Of a stretch of 64,000 bases of DNA, positions 22,101 through 33,385 are shown one piece after another. The notes beneath the pieces are model-generated. The model had not been told where the DNA came from, ran no database searches, and saw only the letters and a program-made list of their open reading frames with translations. Location of the stretch: assembly GCA_025529335.1 (NCBI GenBank), contig JAMYHX010000012.1:62001-126000 (forward strand), read 5' to 3'. Origin of the DNA: Rhizopus sp. PT2906. Taxonomy: Eukaryota > Mucoromycota > Mucoromycetes > Mucorales > Rhizopodaceae. A program made the translations under genes and the position numbers. The stretch's first letter is position 1, and every line of letters begins with the position of its first letter.

Positions 22101-23684
22101 AAAAACTCTTGCAAAACCCACGGGGCTCTTACTTTTTTTTTTTTAGCATTATGCAAAAACCACCGAGTATCGATATAGAATTCGACTACAATGCTCCTGC
22201 TTTGCTTGATGAGTTATTTGCTCTTGATGTCAAGATAAAAAATACCGAGACGGAATCTATTACTGCTACTCTCTATGCAGAAATAAAGAATGCGGAGGGA
22301 ATAGGTAGAGTGGGCTATGATTTTGCTAAAGAAGTAGTATTTATATGCTTTGCACAATAGTTGACGACGATTATATCGCGCTTTTTAGTAGTGAGGACGA
22401 CAAGGATCATGTAGCTACAAAGGATATGGAACTAGGCACAATTGATTCTGGTCAGACAGTGACCAAAACCATATTCCTTCACGGTGGAAGTATATCAGGT
22501 TCTAGAATTATCAACTTGAATGTAAGAATGCGTCTGCTTAAGAAATCTGCTTCTGATTCTTGTTTTATTAGGTAAAGTATACAGTCATCGGAAGGAATTT
22601 TTCTGAAGTAGTAGAAAAATCAGAGTCAGTTCGCATTCCTTTCATTGCACCGTTTGACGCAAGCTTTGAGCTGTGTTCAATAACAGAAAGACTTGAAAAG
22701 TCTATAGGAATTGATCTCGAAAAATCTGAAAAGTGGTTGTTAACTGCATCATTTCGATGCTTCTCTGCGTGGGATCTGGAAATCAAAAGCATAGCTATAG
22801 AAGAGGACAAGGTATTATATTATGGAATCTATGTTTGGGGACAGCTTCTTATTTATATGTTAGACATTTTCTCATCCATACACATCTTTATCATTAATAT
22901 CAAAAATAGAAGACGTAGACGTAACCAGTAAAGTATACTTCATTTGAAAGAACTTTAGCTAACATATTTGTATGAAAATACAGCTTGGAAAACGGGACAC
23001 ATATATAACGCCAATTATCTTTTTAAGCTCCATACTACTGATTTGACAGAAGTGCAGCCTTCAGTACCTGCTGGTCACATAATTATTACTTGGAAGAGGT
23101 AACATGGACAAGCAAACTTACAACTTTACTAATCATCATCAATACACAGGTCAGGAGTAGAGAATGAGTTTTGCAATTCTCTTATTACACTTCCATCTCT
23201 ACAACTGCAGCAACAAAACTTGGTTGTTGTAGCAGGTAAGTCAGCTATATAGCGGATTTTTCTGATAGACTAATTCTTGTTGGCAGATGTTCCTGATGAG
23301 ATATACCTTGGTGAACCATTTACACTATCCTATATCATCTATAACCCCACAGAACATATCGCTGAATATACAGCATCGATTGAACTAAGCGAAGCGTTTG
23401 TATTTTCTGGATACAAGCAAGTCAAAGGTCAAGTTCTACCTTTATCAAGAACAGTATATGATTACACATGTTATCCACTTTTGTCTGGAAAAGTTAAGCT
23501 TCCAAAGCTTAAAGTCATCGCCATGCAACAGCAGAGCGGAGAAAAGGAAATTCCTGTGGAAATGGTTGGCACTGGCGTTACATTCACTCTTGGAAATGAT
23601 TTACAAGCAAGACAAAATAACGTGATGGACCCACAGCAGCAACAGTTTATATTTGCATTTGTGCGTGCAAAACGAAAGCTTTGA
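19115..23684 (+). CDS. TRAPP complex subunit 11 (foie-gras/Gryzun protein)
   Basis: Sixteen exons join in phase to about 1243 residues: 19115-19393, 19468-19766, 19817-19881, 19934-20051, 20109-20336, 20392-20670, 20735-21797, 21859-21976, 22033-22093, 22147-22304, 22361-22521, 22572-22811, 22864-22927, 22984-23098, 23150-23235 and 23287-23684. The N-terminal part has the conserved HPSVVVGFYELWDW block. The foie-gras region follows (DKGIKFAAVLMLKQRHI, GWSLRYDFKTAFFQECKQEID, and helical repeats with LAAEIAGTYYETGKYDMAIKFFERI). The C-terminal half has beta-rich Gryzun-type sequence (PDEIYLGEPFTLSYIIYNPTE, LSGKVKLPKLKVIA). TRAPPC11 is a scaffold of the TRAPPIII tethering complex in ER-to-Golgi traffic and autophagy. 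No break was found despite the many short exons. Confidence 0.93.
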
Positions 23685-23961
23685 TTCGAGTAGAGTGTTT
23701 AGAACTGTGTTACTTAATAAATCGCATACATATTTTCATTGTTGTATAGCATAATACATTTATTCGTTTGAGTAAATGATTCAAGAATCTAAGCTTTATG
23801 AAAAGGATAATAATGAATACACAGATTCAGTCATGTACCCTTTTTTATTCACCTTTAATTCAGGTCAATATCTAAACTTTTTTCATTCCATACATGAAAT
23901 TAAGAGAGAAAGGTTCTCTTTAAGTTCTTTTTTTTTTCCCTTCTTCTTTCTGGTTAAAAAG

Positions 23962-26279
23962 ATGAAATTTTCTGCGGAATTTAATGCAAGAATCAAAGAA
24001 CCATGGAGGGATTCATATATGGAGTATGCAAGTCTCAACAATTTACTAAAGGCCAAGACAACAGACGAATGGGACGAACAATGCGAATCTGAATTCAATG
24101 CCTGTTTTCTAACTGAGTTAGAAAAGGTATACTGCTTTGTGCAGATCCATCTAGATGGACTTGTCAAACGCATCAACAACTTTGACAAGATCCTTGAAAG
24201 AAAAAATGACTTTATGATGAATATAAAGTATGAAGCTATTGCGGACGATATTGCAGAAACGCTGGTCGACGTTGACGAACTGGCAAAGTTTCACAGTCTT
24301 AATGTAGAAGCGTTTGAAAGAATCGTCAAAAGACATGCTCAATACGCGGAACATATCCAACAAGCTTTTAATTTTGAAAATGCTCTCGCAATATATCCAT
24401 TATATAATCAGCGATTTGATCCACTGCTTGTTCTTTTATCAGAAATGTATACTTTATGCAAGCGCAAGGGGGAGCCAGAGGTAATGGATAAAGTTGCAGA
24501 TGAACCTGATCAAGTAGAGTTTGAAAGAGAAACAAAGAAATATTGGGTTCACCCCGACCATATTACAGAAGTTAAAGCCATCATTTTACTACATCTTCCT
24601 GTTCATGTGCAGAGCCAAGGCGAGTCATACAAAGCAACTGATGCAGCTGTATCAAGCGTATATTACGACAACAAGTCATTTGATATGTACAAGCAAAAGT
24701 TAATTCAAAAGAAAGGGTCTGAAATTGTCCGTGTCCGTTGGTATGGAAACTGCGATAGCCTTAATGACGATGTTTACGTGGAGAAGAAAACGCATCGGGC
24801 AGAAAGGCTGGAAGGGAAATCCGTGAAAGGCCGTATTAAAATCAAGGGGCAACAAGTCAATGACGTTATGAACGGACGTTACAACATGGAAGAATATGAA
24901 GACGAAATGAAAAAGAAAGGCACTTTAGATAAGGAAATCATAGAGCGTAGATTATTTATAGCAAAGGGTATACAATCATTGGTTATGAACCGCAAGCTGC
25001 AACCGATATGCAGAATATTCTATAATCGTCTAGCCTTCCAATTACCTGATGATCAGAGACTTAGGATCTGCCTTGATAGCAACTTGACTTTTATCCGTGA
25101 AGATCATCTCGATGGAAAGCAAAGACGACTTCAAGATAGCTGGCGTAGAGCTGATGTGGATATAGATTACCCTTTTCACAGTGTTGATGAAAATGATATA
25201 TTACGCTTTCCTTACGCCATCCTCGAAGTCAAGGTCCAGAACCATTTGGGACAAGAAATACCTAGTTGGTTATCTCGTTTGTTAAATAGCGACATACTTC
25301 ACGAAGTACCTAATTTTTCAAAATATCTTCATGGTGTAAGCCACTTCTTTAAGGGTATTGTGAATGAACTACCACCATGGCTTTCTCAACTTGACCAAAA
25401 TATACGAAAACCTGCTGGCTCTCGTGATGGGATAACAAGGTCACAGAGTTTTAAAGCTTTATTTAACGGTAGACATAGACGCTCACTGATGCAAAATGAT
25501 GAAAAGAATAATAATGGTAGCCTCAAGATACAGGTTGAAGAATCGCTTTTTAAAGAGAGACTAGAATCAATCAATTGGGGGTTTGACAACACCAATAAAA
25601 GGGGAAGGCTTGATGCACCTATTTCAAGTAGAGTGCTTATAAACCGAGAAAACAGAATTCATGGACAGCTTGTTGATATACCAGAAAAAACAGAGCTTAC
25701 TGATGAACCAGACATCGCATCTAGACAAACGTTTGTATCTCGAATGGTGCAAAGATACAAGGAGAGAAGAAAGAAAGAGAAAAATGACGAAGAAAACCCT
25801 TCGTCAGCGGGTCCCTCAGCTCCTGTAAGAACCATGACAAGATACTCATCTTTCCACCCAGCGAGGCAAGACCCAAAGGTCTTTTTTGCCAATGAACGTA
25901 CATTTCTCACTTGGCTTCAATTTTGCGCCGTGCTTCTTACTATTGCACTAAAGCTATTAAATACTGGCGATGGTATCACACGTATAGTCGGCACCGTCTT
26001 CCTCTCGCTATCTGCCTTCTTATCTATGTAAGTCCACCTTATGCTTCAAGTTTCGCTTTTTTTTCCTAATACTAACGGCTATGTAGGTATGCCCTTATTC
26101 GTTTTCATTTTAGAGCATTTCGGTTACAAACTGGTCGTACAGATCTTCGCCTCGATGACATTTACGGACCAGGTGTATTGTGCGTATTACTTGTAACAGC
26201 TCTAGCTTTCAACTTTTACGTTCGTATTCCACTTTTATTCTCTGAAGAAAGAACAAGAATTCTCCCAAATCCGTACTAG
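23962..26279 (+). CDS. VTC polyphosphate polymerase subunit (SPX-VTC-DUF202), copy A
   Basis: Two exons (23962-26027, 26087-26279) encode 752 residues. An SPX domain is at the start (MKFSAEFNARIKEPWRDSYMEYASLNNLLK). A central VTC polymerase domain has the basic tunnel residues (KYWVHPDHITEVKAIILLHLP, VRVRWYG, YVEKKTHR, SVKGRIKIK, the metal-site Glu in AILEVKVQ, and VPNFSKYLHG). A DUF202 three-helix membrane unit closes the protein (FFANERTFLTWLQFCAVLLTIALKLLN… to YGPGVLCVLLVTALAFNFYV). VTC makes inorganic polyphosphate from ATP and moves it into the vacuole, and its SPX domain senses inositol pyrophosphates. The ATG at 23962 was chosen because upstream in-frame residues do not fit an SPX start. 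A second VTC gene lies 3.3 kb downstream. Confidence 0.95.
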
Positions 26280-27717
26280 ACTGCCTTTATATTACATTAG
26301 GGCTCATGATATTGAATAAACTTATATTGATTTTGACTATAAATTAGCAGAAGCACTAATTTCAAACATGTACAATCAAGGAGTCAGTTCTCTTACAATA
26401 AAAACCCTTATAATAATAATACGATTTTGTCACATATAATTCTGAAATATTGACACTTGAACCAAAAGAAAATATGGTAGAACAAACATGCTGAATCACT
26501 TTAATTGTTTATTCTAATAGAATCCAGAATTAAGTTGTTATTATTTGAGTCAATTGATTTGGAATTGATTGGATAATAGAAAGATTAAGTGAAGAAAAGG
26601 ATAGGCAAGAGTATCTTGTAAAAGACGGACCCGTCTTTAGTAACATTCTGCCATGTCCTCTTTCTGTAGATCATCATTAACATTTCTAACTATTCAATAC
26701 AATTTGAGTCTATATTATGGTATGTCAGTTTCAGACCAAGCCTAGAAACACTCCCTTACATCTGTTCTCCTGGAGTGCTTCCTTTTTTTTTGCTCTCCAC
26801 TTGTTTCTGTAGTTTAATTTCATTAGAAAATATGGAATAGGAACTTGTATTCAGCGATTCATATCTCTTTTGTTGACCAAAATAGGCTCGCTGCTAATAA
26901 TGCAAAGTCTTAAGGTACATCTTTCATTGAAACTTGCATAGCATGCTAGATAAGAAAATTTGGTGATCAAGACAGCTTCTATCAAATATGAACATTTCGA
27001 ATGCATGTCTAATAGCCCCTTCTCTCACTTAAGGCACCTTATCCTTCTTTAACTGCATCAAATATATATCTCGTAATATTTTAATACAATGCTTATATGC
27101 AATAAGGGCTTGTTTACACGATTATTTCTTTGTCCTTGGTATACCAAGAATTAGTTTACATATAAATCTCCCTCTGTTATGCATGTGTCTACTGTATTTC
27201 ATATAGCGATAGTTCTTGTATTAAACAAGTATTCATCGATCAAGCCTAGCACTTGACGAATCGTACACTCTTACTGACAATGCTACAACCCTTTTATTAT
27301 TATTTTGACTGCATATAAACAATGAAAATCAACACTTCAACTCATTATCGCAGAGAGGGAGAAGAGAAGAGAAAGAGAGGTCAGCACACCACCTCTTCTT
27401 TGAACATTAAGTGCGTGACTCTTTCAAGGCTGACTAATGACCATTTATCAGGCAGAGTACCTATCAAACTGCACGTATTGCATCAATCTCCTTATCAAAT
27501 GGGAACGTGCACCTCTTCACTGTTCATTGTTAATTGTTGTCTAAATTGGGAAAGACGTACAGTTGGTTTATTACTGGTCGTGCATGATAAGATCAGACCA
27601 AGGACTAGTTTCGTTATGCCCAGCTAATATCAATTGCAACAGGTGCTCCTTACGCAAGAGAGTATATAATGGTTCATTTTCTTCATTCATTCAAAACATA
27701 CCTTTTTTTTTCATTCC
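26280..27717. other. Intergenic region between VTC copy A and the HNH gene
   Basis: About 1.4 kb of AT-rich DNA. The open frame at 27322-27627 has no motif. A TATATAA box lies at 27663-27669, about 50 bp upstream of the HNH start codon. Confidence 0.45.
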
Positions 27718-28645
27718 ATGTCTCTTATCACATCTCGTCTGCACGTCACCAAAGTGACACTCGCACAGCATTTGCTCAATCCTATACGGCAAATGAGTCA
27801 CCTCGAAAAGCCATACCTTTCATTAAACAATTCGAAGCGTACTATGGCCATAGTTACATCTCTATACGGCAATTTGATCAACAATACGAATGATGCAGTC
27901 AATCCACTGATTGATCAAGTCGATGTCACTCGCTGCTGCATGTGTCATCAGATCCTTGGTTCACATGGTTCATCCATGATTTTGAGTTGTCCCTCAAGTA
28001 GTAACAAGAGGATGTGCGTTGGCTGCAGACAGTAAGAATAAAATAGTAAGGGTGATTGGTATCTTTTCGTAACCTTCCTCTCTCCTTTCTAGTTTCTATG
28101 GCAAACACTGGAAGAACCCTAAAATCGTTGCCATCATGAATTCATGGATAGTAGCAGGGAACGACGACGTGTTTTGTACAGTTGTTAGTAAAAGTGGAAA
28201 AAGAAAGTTTGATTATAACAGTTACCTAAGCCATATAATTACGGCCCATAACAACGATTTTATAAACAGCAACGAATTACATAGAAAGGTTAAAAATCTT
28301 CACAGTAACATGAAACAAAGACAAAAGAAGAATCCAAACTATAAAAATCAGCATAAAGTAGCTACCATAAGCGAACTAGAAGAGATTATAAAGAGCTCAA
28401 ATGGGAGATGTGCTGTCAGTGGTGCAATAGGCGCTTGGGTACACGGAATCACTTACAAAGAGCTACTTTTAACTTTGGACCACTACGTACCTATATCAAA
28501 GGGAGGGAGCTTCGACATCAGCAATCTGCAACCTATTTTAGGGTGCTTGAACCGAGTCAAGTCGAATAGAAGTAATGCTGAACTATGTCTATGGTTAGAA
28601 AGATTTAAAAACTCTGTTAAAATTGATAAAATCAGGTTTTATTGA
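27718..28645 (+). CDS. HNH-type nuclease with N-terminal Cys zinc-binding module
   Basis: Two exons (27718-28031, 28093-28645) join to 288 residues. The N-terminal part ends in a Cys-rich module, CCMCHQ… then SCPSS…KRMCVGCRH, with paired CxxC motifs. The C-terminal half has an HNH core: RCAVSG, then LTLDHYVPISKGG, SFDISNLQPILGCLNRVKSN. These correspond to the first zinc ligand pair or loop, the catalytic-type DH, and the Asn and Cys/Asn/Lys of the second half. HNH proteins cut DNA or RNA and often belong to mobile genes; eukaryotic nuclear copies are patchy. The first exon is open in a second frame as well (27669-27893), so its N-terminus is the least certain part. It lies alone between two VTC paralogues, and its target is unknown. 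Confidence 0.7.
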
Positions 28646-29589
28646 TATTTTAATCAAAGTAATACAATAGTCCAAAGGTCAATGATATAATAGACTTGTA
28701 CTTTAATTGAAGTCAATATGGGGTTATTCTATCAATAAACGGCTTAAAGTCATTTATCCGAAATATCTTCCGAAGAAGAGAGGAGGGGGGTAGGTTAGAC
28801 TGAAAAGAAATAGTACTTGGTAAATATGCATGCATGAGACAGAAAATGGTATTATTATGTAAACATTGATGATGCTTTAATTTAAAAAGCCTACCAGTAA
28901 CAGATGAGGAGAAATCAATCAATTGATTAACATCTATCAAGATAAAAAGAAGATCATAACAAACCAAGCCTAGCTTTCTCTTTAACTACCAACGATGAGT
29001 GAAATCATTTGCACTTTTAACCTTGATAACAAAAATAAGGACCAAAATTGCATCTTGTGAAGACAACAAATGATCATACTTTTTTCATTTATAAAAGTGA
29101 GGGGGAAAGGGGTAAGTGACAAATAGATACGATTGGCCAACATCCTTGTCAATCAGGGGGGGGGATACAATTGATAACCATAGTGCTTTAACTTTTCTAC
29201 TTTTATGAACTTGGATGATGTATTTATAATAGTCATCAATGACGAATTGGCTCATATGAAAGTACTATAAAGTATATAAAAAGGGATAGAAAAAGTTTAT
29301 AGCATAAATAAAGAAAAATGATAAAGTGTTGTGTCAATACTACAACAACAAGTTACTCCTTTAATTAATGCGTACGTATACAACAGAGACGAAATGAGAT
29401 ATAAAACCAAAGCCTATTTTGAACGCATTGATTTACTATAAATACTCTCCTTTTTTCTCTCTTTAATTAGCGGTTAGCAAATCCATCATCTTTCTTTTTC
29501 TCCATCATTCTCTCTTCTTGTACAAGTAGTCCCTTTTTTTGTATCCTTTTGAGAAAGTAAAACTCTTTCATTATTTATTCTTACATTAT
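28646..29589. other. Intergenic region upstream of VTC copy B
   Basis: About 0.9 kb of AT-rich sequence with short G and C/T runs (for example G runs near 29155-29164) and no supported gene. Pyrimidine-rich sequence just upstream of 29590 fits a fungal 5' leader. Confidence 0.45.
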
Positions 29590-30374
29590 ATGAAATACGG
29601 ACAAGAGCTGCAGCAAAACATATTTGCTCCTTGGAAACTATCCTATGTCGCTTATGATGGTCTCAAGCACGAATTAAAGAACCGTCAACTCGATCACGGC
29701 TGGACTGCAAAGGATGAGGAAGAATTCATTGAAATGCTAGATAATGAACTATCCAAAGTATATGATTTTGTCAATGCGAAACTCTCAGAGATAGACGCGC
29801 GTATCCTTTACTGTGAACGAACGATACAGACACTACAAAAAAATCCTGCAATGGCCTCTGACGCTAATTATAGCATAATGGACGAAGCACTTACCGAAAT
29901 TTTATTTGATGTAAATGATCTCTCTCGCTTCACCCGTATCAACTTTGTCGCCTTTCAAAAGATTTTAAAAAAGCATGACAAATGGACAGGACTTCAATTA
30001 AAGCAGGCCTTTGTAGAAAAACTGAGAGAAAAGCCTTTGGACAAACAACGGTTTGATGTTGCTATTATTTACATATCTGCACTGCACGACATTTGTCGCA
30101 ATCGTGGAAAGAAATCTATAGATGATACTGCATTTGAAGATCAAAATGAGTTTGAAAGAGCAACAGCAAAGTACTGGATTCACCCTGATAATATAACAGA
30201 AGTAAAGGCAATCATCATGCTACATTTACCAGTTTACATCTACAACAAGCAAAAAAAGTGGGAACCAGTAGATTCGGCTATCTCTAGTGTTTATTTTGAT
30301 AACCCAAATTTTGACCTCTATACCACTCGTTTACAAAGAGATGAAGGATCAGAAGCTATTCGATTTCGATGGTA

Positions 30375-30405
<31 letters not shown>

Positions 30406-31906
30406 CTATTTAATAAGGCTGTACTAATCTGTTTATTAGGTACGGCACAAATGATAAATCAAACATTTACATTGAACGAAAGACACATCATGCTTCATGG
30501 TTGGATGGAGCCTCAGTCAAGGATCGCTTTAGGTTGAAAGAAAGCCAAGTGAACCCGTTTGTTCAGGGCACCTTAACAGCAAACGAAATTGCTCATAGCT
30601 TTATTCAAGCCAATACAGACAAAAGTACCGTTGATCACGTTCATTTTGTTGCCAGTGGTATACAACGATCGTTTAGGGAACGGCAACTTGAACCCATGCT
30701 TCGAGTGTATTATAACCGCACAGCATTTCAATTACCAGATGACCAACGATTGCGAATTTCTCTGGACACAAACCTTACTTTTATCCGTGAAGACCATCTT
30801 GATGGCATTCGACGTAGACAACCTAGTTATCATTGGCGTCGTAATGACGTAGGTATTGATTACCCATTTCACAATGTAAAACAAGACGATTGTCTTCTTT
30901 TCCCGTATGCCATCCTCGAAACGAAACTTCAGACGCATTTGGGCCAGCAACCGCCTGCATGGCTTACATCTCTTGTTGAAAGTCACCTGGTACATGAAGT
31001 ACCTCGGTTTTCCAAATACCTACATGGTGCATGTCACTTTTATCGCGATCGATTGGCTCTGCTTCCCTGGTGGCTATCTGAATTAAACGTAGACATTCGT
31101 AAACCTAGAGCCGAAAATATAGGACTGACCCGGTCACGTAGCTTTAAGCCCTTGATTGATGGCAAATATCGAAGGGCCATGATTGAAGAACAGGAAAAAG
31201 CAAATAAAGAAGCAGTGGTAAACAAGCAAGCCGAAAGGACATCTGATCGCTCACATAAAAGTTCAGAAACTCAGGTCAATCTACAGACCTTTGTTCAAGA
31301 GACATCAAAGCAGCTTCAGGGTCTACCGCCTGTTCCACCTGCAAAACAAGAAAAAAGGAGCCAAGCGTCATCTTCATCACAAAGTACATCCATTCTTCAT
31401 AAATTATTTGCTAAAGGGAACCATGACCTCGAGCTTGGTACCAAGGTGGATGAGACCAAGAAACCAAAGATGAAAGTGCGCGTAGAACCCAAGGTCTTTT
31501 TTGCAAATGAACGTACCTTCATTTCATGGTTACAGTTTTGTGCTTTACTTTTGACTGTTGCTTTAAACTTGTTAAATTTTGGTGATATGGTATCACGTAT
31601 TGTTGGTGGTATCTTTATTGGACTGGCTGCAGGAATTGCCATCTATGCACTGTATCGATTTGAAAAACGAGCCTGGTTAGTTGCAATATGATTGCATTTA
31701 TTATATATATATCTCATTTATTTTTATAGGATGATCAATCATCGTATCGATGGACGTTATGATGATCTTTGGGGTCCGGCGTTACTCTGTTTACTTTTAG
31801 TGATTGCTCTCATTGTAAGTTATTCATGGATTGAATACGAATCTGTTGACATTAATCCCCTCCCCCCTTCTTTTATTAGGTCAATTTCTATTTGCGATTC
31901 AAGTAA
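29590..31906 (+). CDS. VTC polyphosphate polymerase subunit (SPX-VTC-DUF202), copy B
   Basis: Four exons (29590-30371, 30440-31675, 31730-31814, 31880-31906) encode 709 residues. The SPX start MKYGQELQQNIFAPWKLSYVAYDGLK is classical. The VTC core keeps EVKAIIMLHLPVYI, IRFRWYG, YIERKTHH, SVKDRFRLK, AILETKLQ and VPRFSKYLHG, so the residues that line the polymerase tunnel look intact. A Ser/Lys-rich linker leads to the DUF202 membrane unit (FFANERTFISWLQFCALLLTVALNLLN… PALLCLLLVIALIVNFYL). It is clearly a paralogue of copy A, with the same order and closely similar core blocks, but different linkers and a shorter C-terminus. It ends 130 bp from the 3' end of RPN11. Which copy fills the VTC4 role cannot be decided from motifs alone. 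Confidence 0.95.
30377..30405. repeat. (AT)n microsatellite inside VTC copy B intron 1
   Basis: The first intron (30372-30439) is largely an alternating AT run. It does not disturb the GT or AG ends. Confidence 0.9.
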
Positions 31907-32036
31907 TTTAAATAGAAATAATACTTCAACTATTGTAACCGTTTGCTTCTTTTTTTTTTTTAATAAATAATAATGGTAATTTGCTCACTTTACATTTCTT
32001 TTTTTTTGCAAAGAAAGTAAAAACATTTATTTTTTT

Positions 32037-32577
32037 TTAAAAACTAACGCTATCAATCATTGTCCCCAATGCCATGACAATGTTATTACCCATGACTGCC
32101 TCAACCTTATCTTCCAAGTGACGCTTGGGATCCTGTTTACCCACATGCCTTGTTTTGAGTTGTTCAGGTGTCATTGTTAATTCTTCTTGTACAGACTTGT
32201 TGTATGCTTCTGCTAGTGTCAACATGCTGGCGACGCTCTTTTCATTCATTTCAGTATGTTCAGTAAAGTTCTCTAATGTCAGACCATGGGTCCAATCCTT
32301 TTTATGCAAGTTGAGTAACATTTTTTCTTCTAATTCATTCTTTCTGTAGTTAATAGCAATCGAATAATAATGTCTGTTTAAACCGTGGATTAATGCTTGA
32401 ATAGATGGCTTGTTTAAATGACCAATATTTGAGGTTGTCTGACGTGGTTCTTGACCAAGCATGACTGTTTGAGGGTTGATAAGTCGGAATGCATCAATCA
32501 CTACTTTGCCCTTTACTGATTGAATGGGATCTACGACAACTGCAACTGCTCTTGGGTTCAATTGTTCAAAACTCTAG

Positions 32578-32629
<52 letters not shown>

Positions 32630-33240
32630 TTCGTCAAGTACACGTGTCTTGCTTTAAGATTTTATGATCTACCTGTTGTGTATTAATATCAACGCTAGAT
32701 AACCAGCAGCCAAAACCAGGGTGAGAGTGGTACCATCCAACAACCATCTCTGGTCTACCTGTCTGCTTTAACATGTCCAACATCTTGGTCTGAAAAACAG
32801 GGTCGACAGCTTCTACTGAGACACCAGTACCGCTTTGTGGCATAGCGAATACATCAATAACACGAACAGTATAATCGTCAACAAATTCTCCAAGCATCAA
32901 ACCCATTACTTCCATAGGAACACCAGCACGACCTAATTTCATTGTTAATGCTTTGTTCTTTTGCAGTAAGTAGCTATAATGTACCATGTTTCAACATCTA
33001 AAAAAGAAGAATTATTGACGTTAGCATGGCATTTTCTCTTTCATTAGATCAAATACCTTTAAAAGAGCCAAAGACGAAATATAAACCATTTCAGCATTGT
33101 CTACAGTAGGTGTATCCATGCCAGGTTGCATTCCCTAACTAAGATTTAGTTGTTTGCTTTTATATACATTCTGTTTAATAATATTAAACCTGTCCTAAAC
33201 CAGCAGCAGCAGATCCAAATAAACGTTGAAGTCTTTCCAT
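32037..33240 (-). CDS. RPN11: 26S proteasome deubiquitinase RPN11 (PSMD14)
   Basis: Five minus-strand exons (33240-33190, 33134-33057, 32997-32985, 32932-32673, 32573-32037) join to 312 residues, the usual Rpn11 length. The JAMM metalloprotease motif is complete: H116, H118, S126 and D129 in HSHPGFGCWLSSVD, with the upstream Glu in MEVMGLMLGEFVDDY. The N-terminus (MERLQRLFGSAAAGLGQ) and the C-terminal MPN segments match the proteasome paralogue, not CSN5. Rpn11 removes ubiquitin chains from substrates at the 19S lid as they enter the proteasome. The third exon is only 13 nt. The fourth intron holds a 50-base homopolymer. The start is about 145 bp from the divergent MED6 start. Confidence 0.98.
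32578..32627. repeat. 50-base poly-A run (poly-T in the RPN11 sense strand)
   Basis: An uninterrupted run of 50 A residues lies within RPN11 intron 4 (32574-32672). In the gene's own direction it is a long T tract directly before the 3' splice site. Its exact length is hard to sequence and should be treated as approximate. Confidence 0.9.
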
Positions 33241-33385
33241 TCTGTAATTGTTTTCTTTAAAGAAAGAAGGCAAAAAAAAGGTGAATAAAAGCGACGCGTA
33301 AGTACCTATAAATTCATAAAACTCCGCACTATGACATCCTTTGTTGACAATAGTGAATTTGAATTTTTTATTCTTTTATCAAAAT
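33241..33385. promoter_or_regulatory. Shared divergent promoter, RPN11 / MED6
   Basis: The two ATGs are 145 bp apart on opposite strands. I did not find a clear Rpn4-type proteasome element in it. Confidence 0.5.

Noticed and set aside
27669..27893. Alternative frame over HNH exon 1 (SDTRTAFAQSYTANESPRK…)
   Set aside because: It ends in a stop before the Cys module and cannot be spliced to the HNH exon in phase as simply as the chosen frame; kept as a doubt.
32489..32686. Plus-strand open frame with a poly-Lys stretch
   Set aside because: It is only the 50-base A run in the RPN11 intron read as AAA codons.
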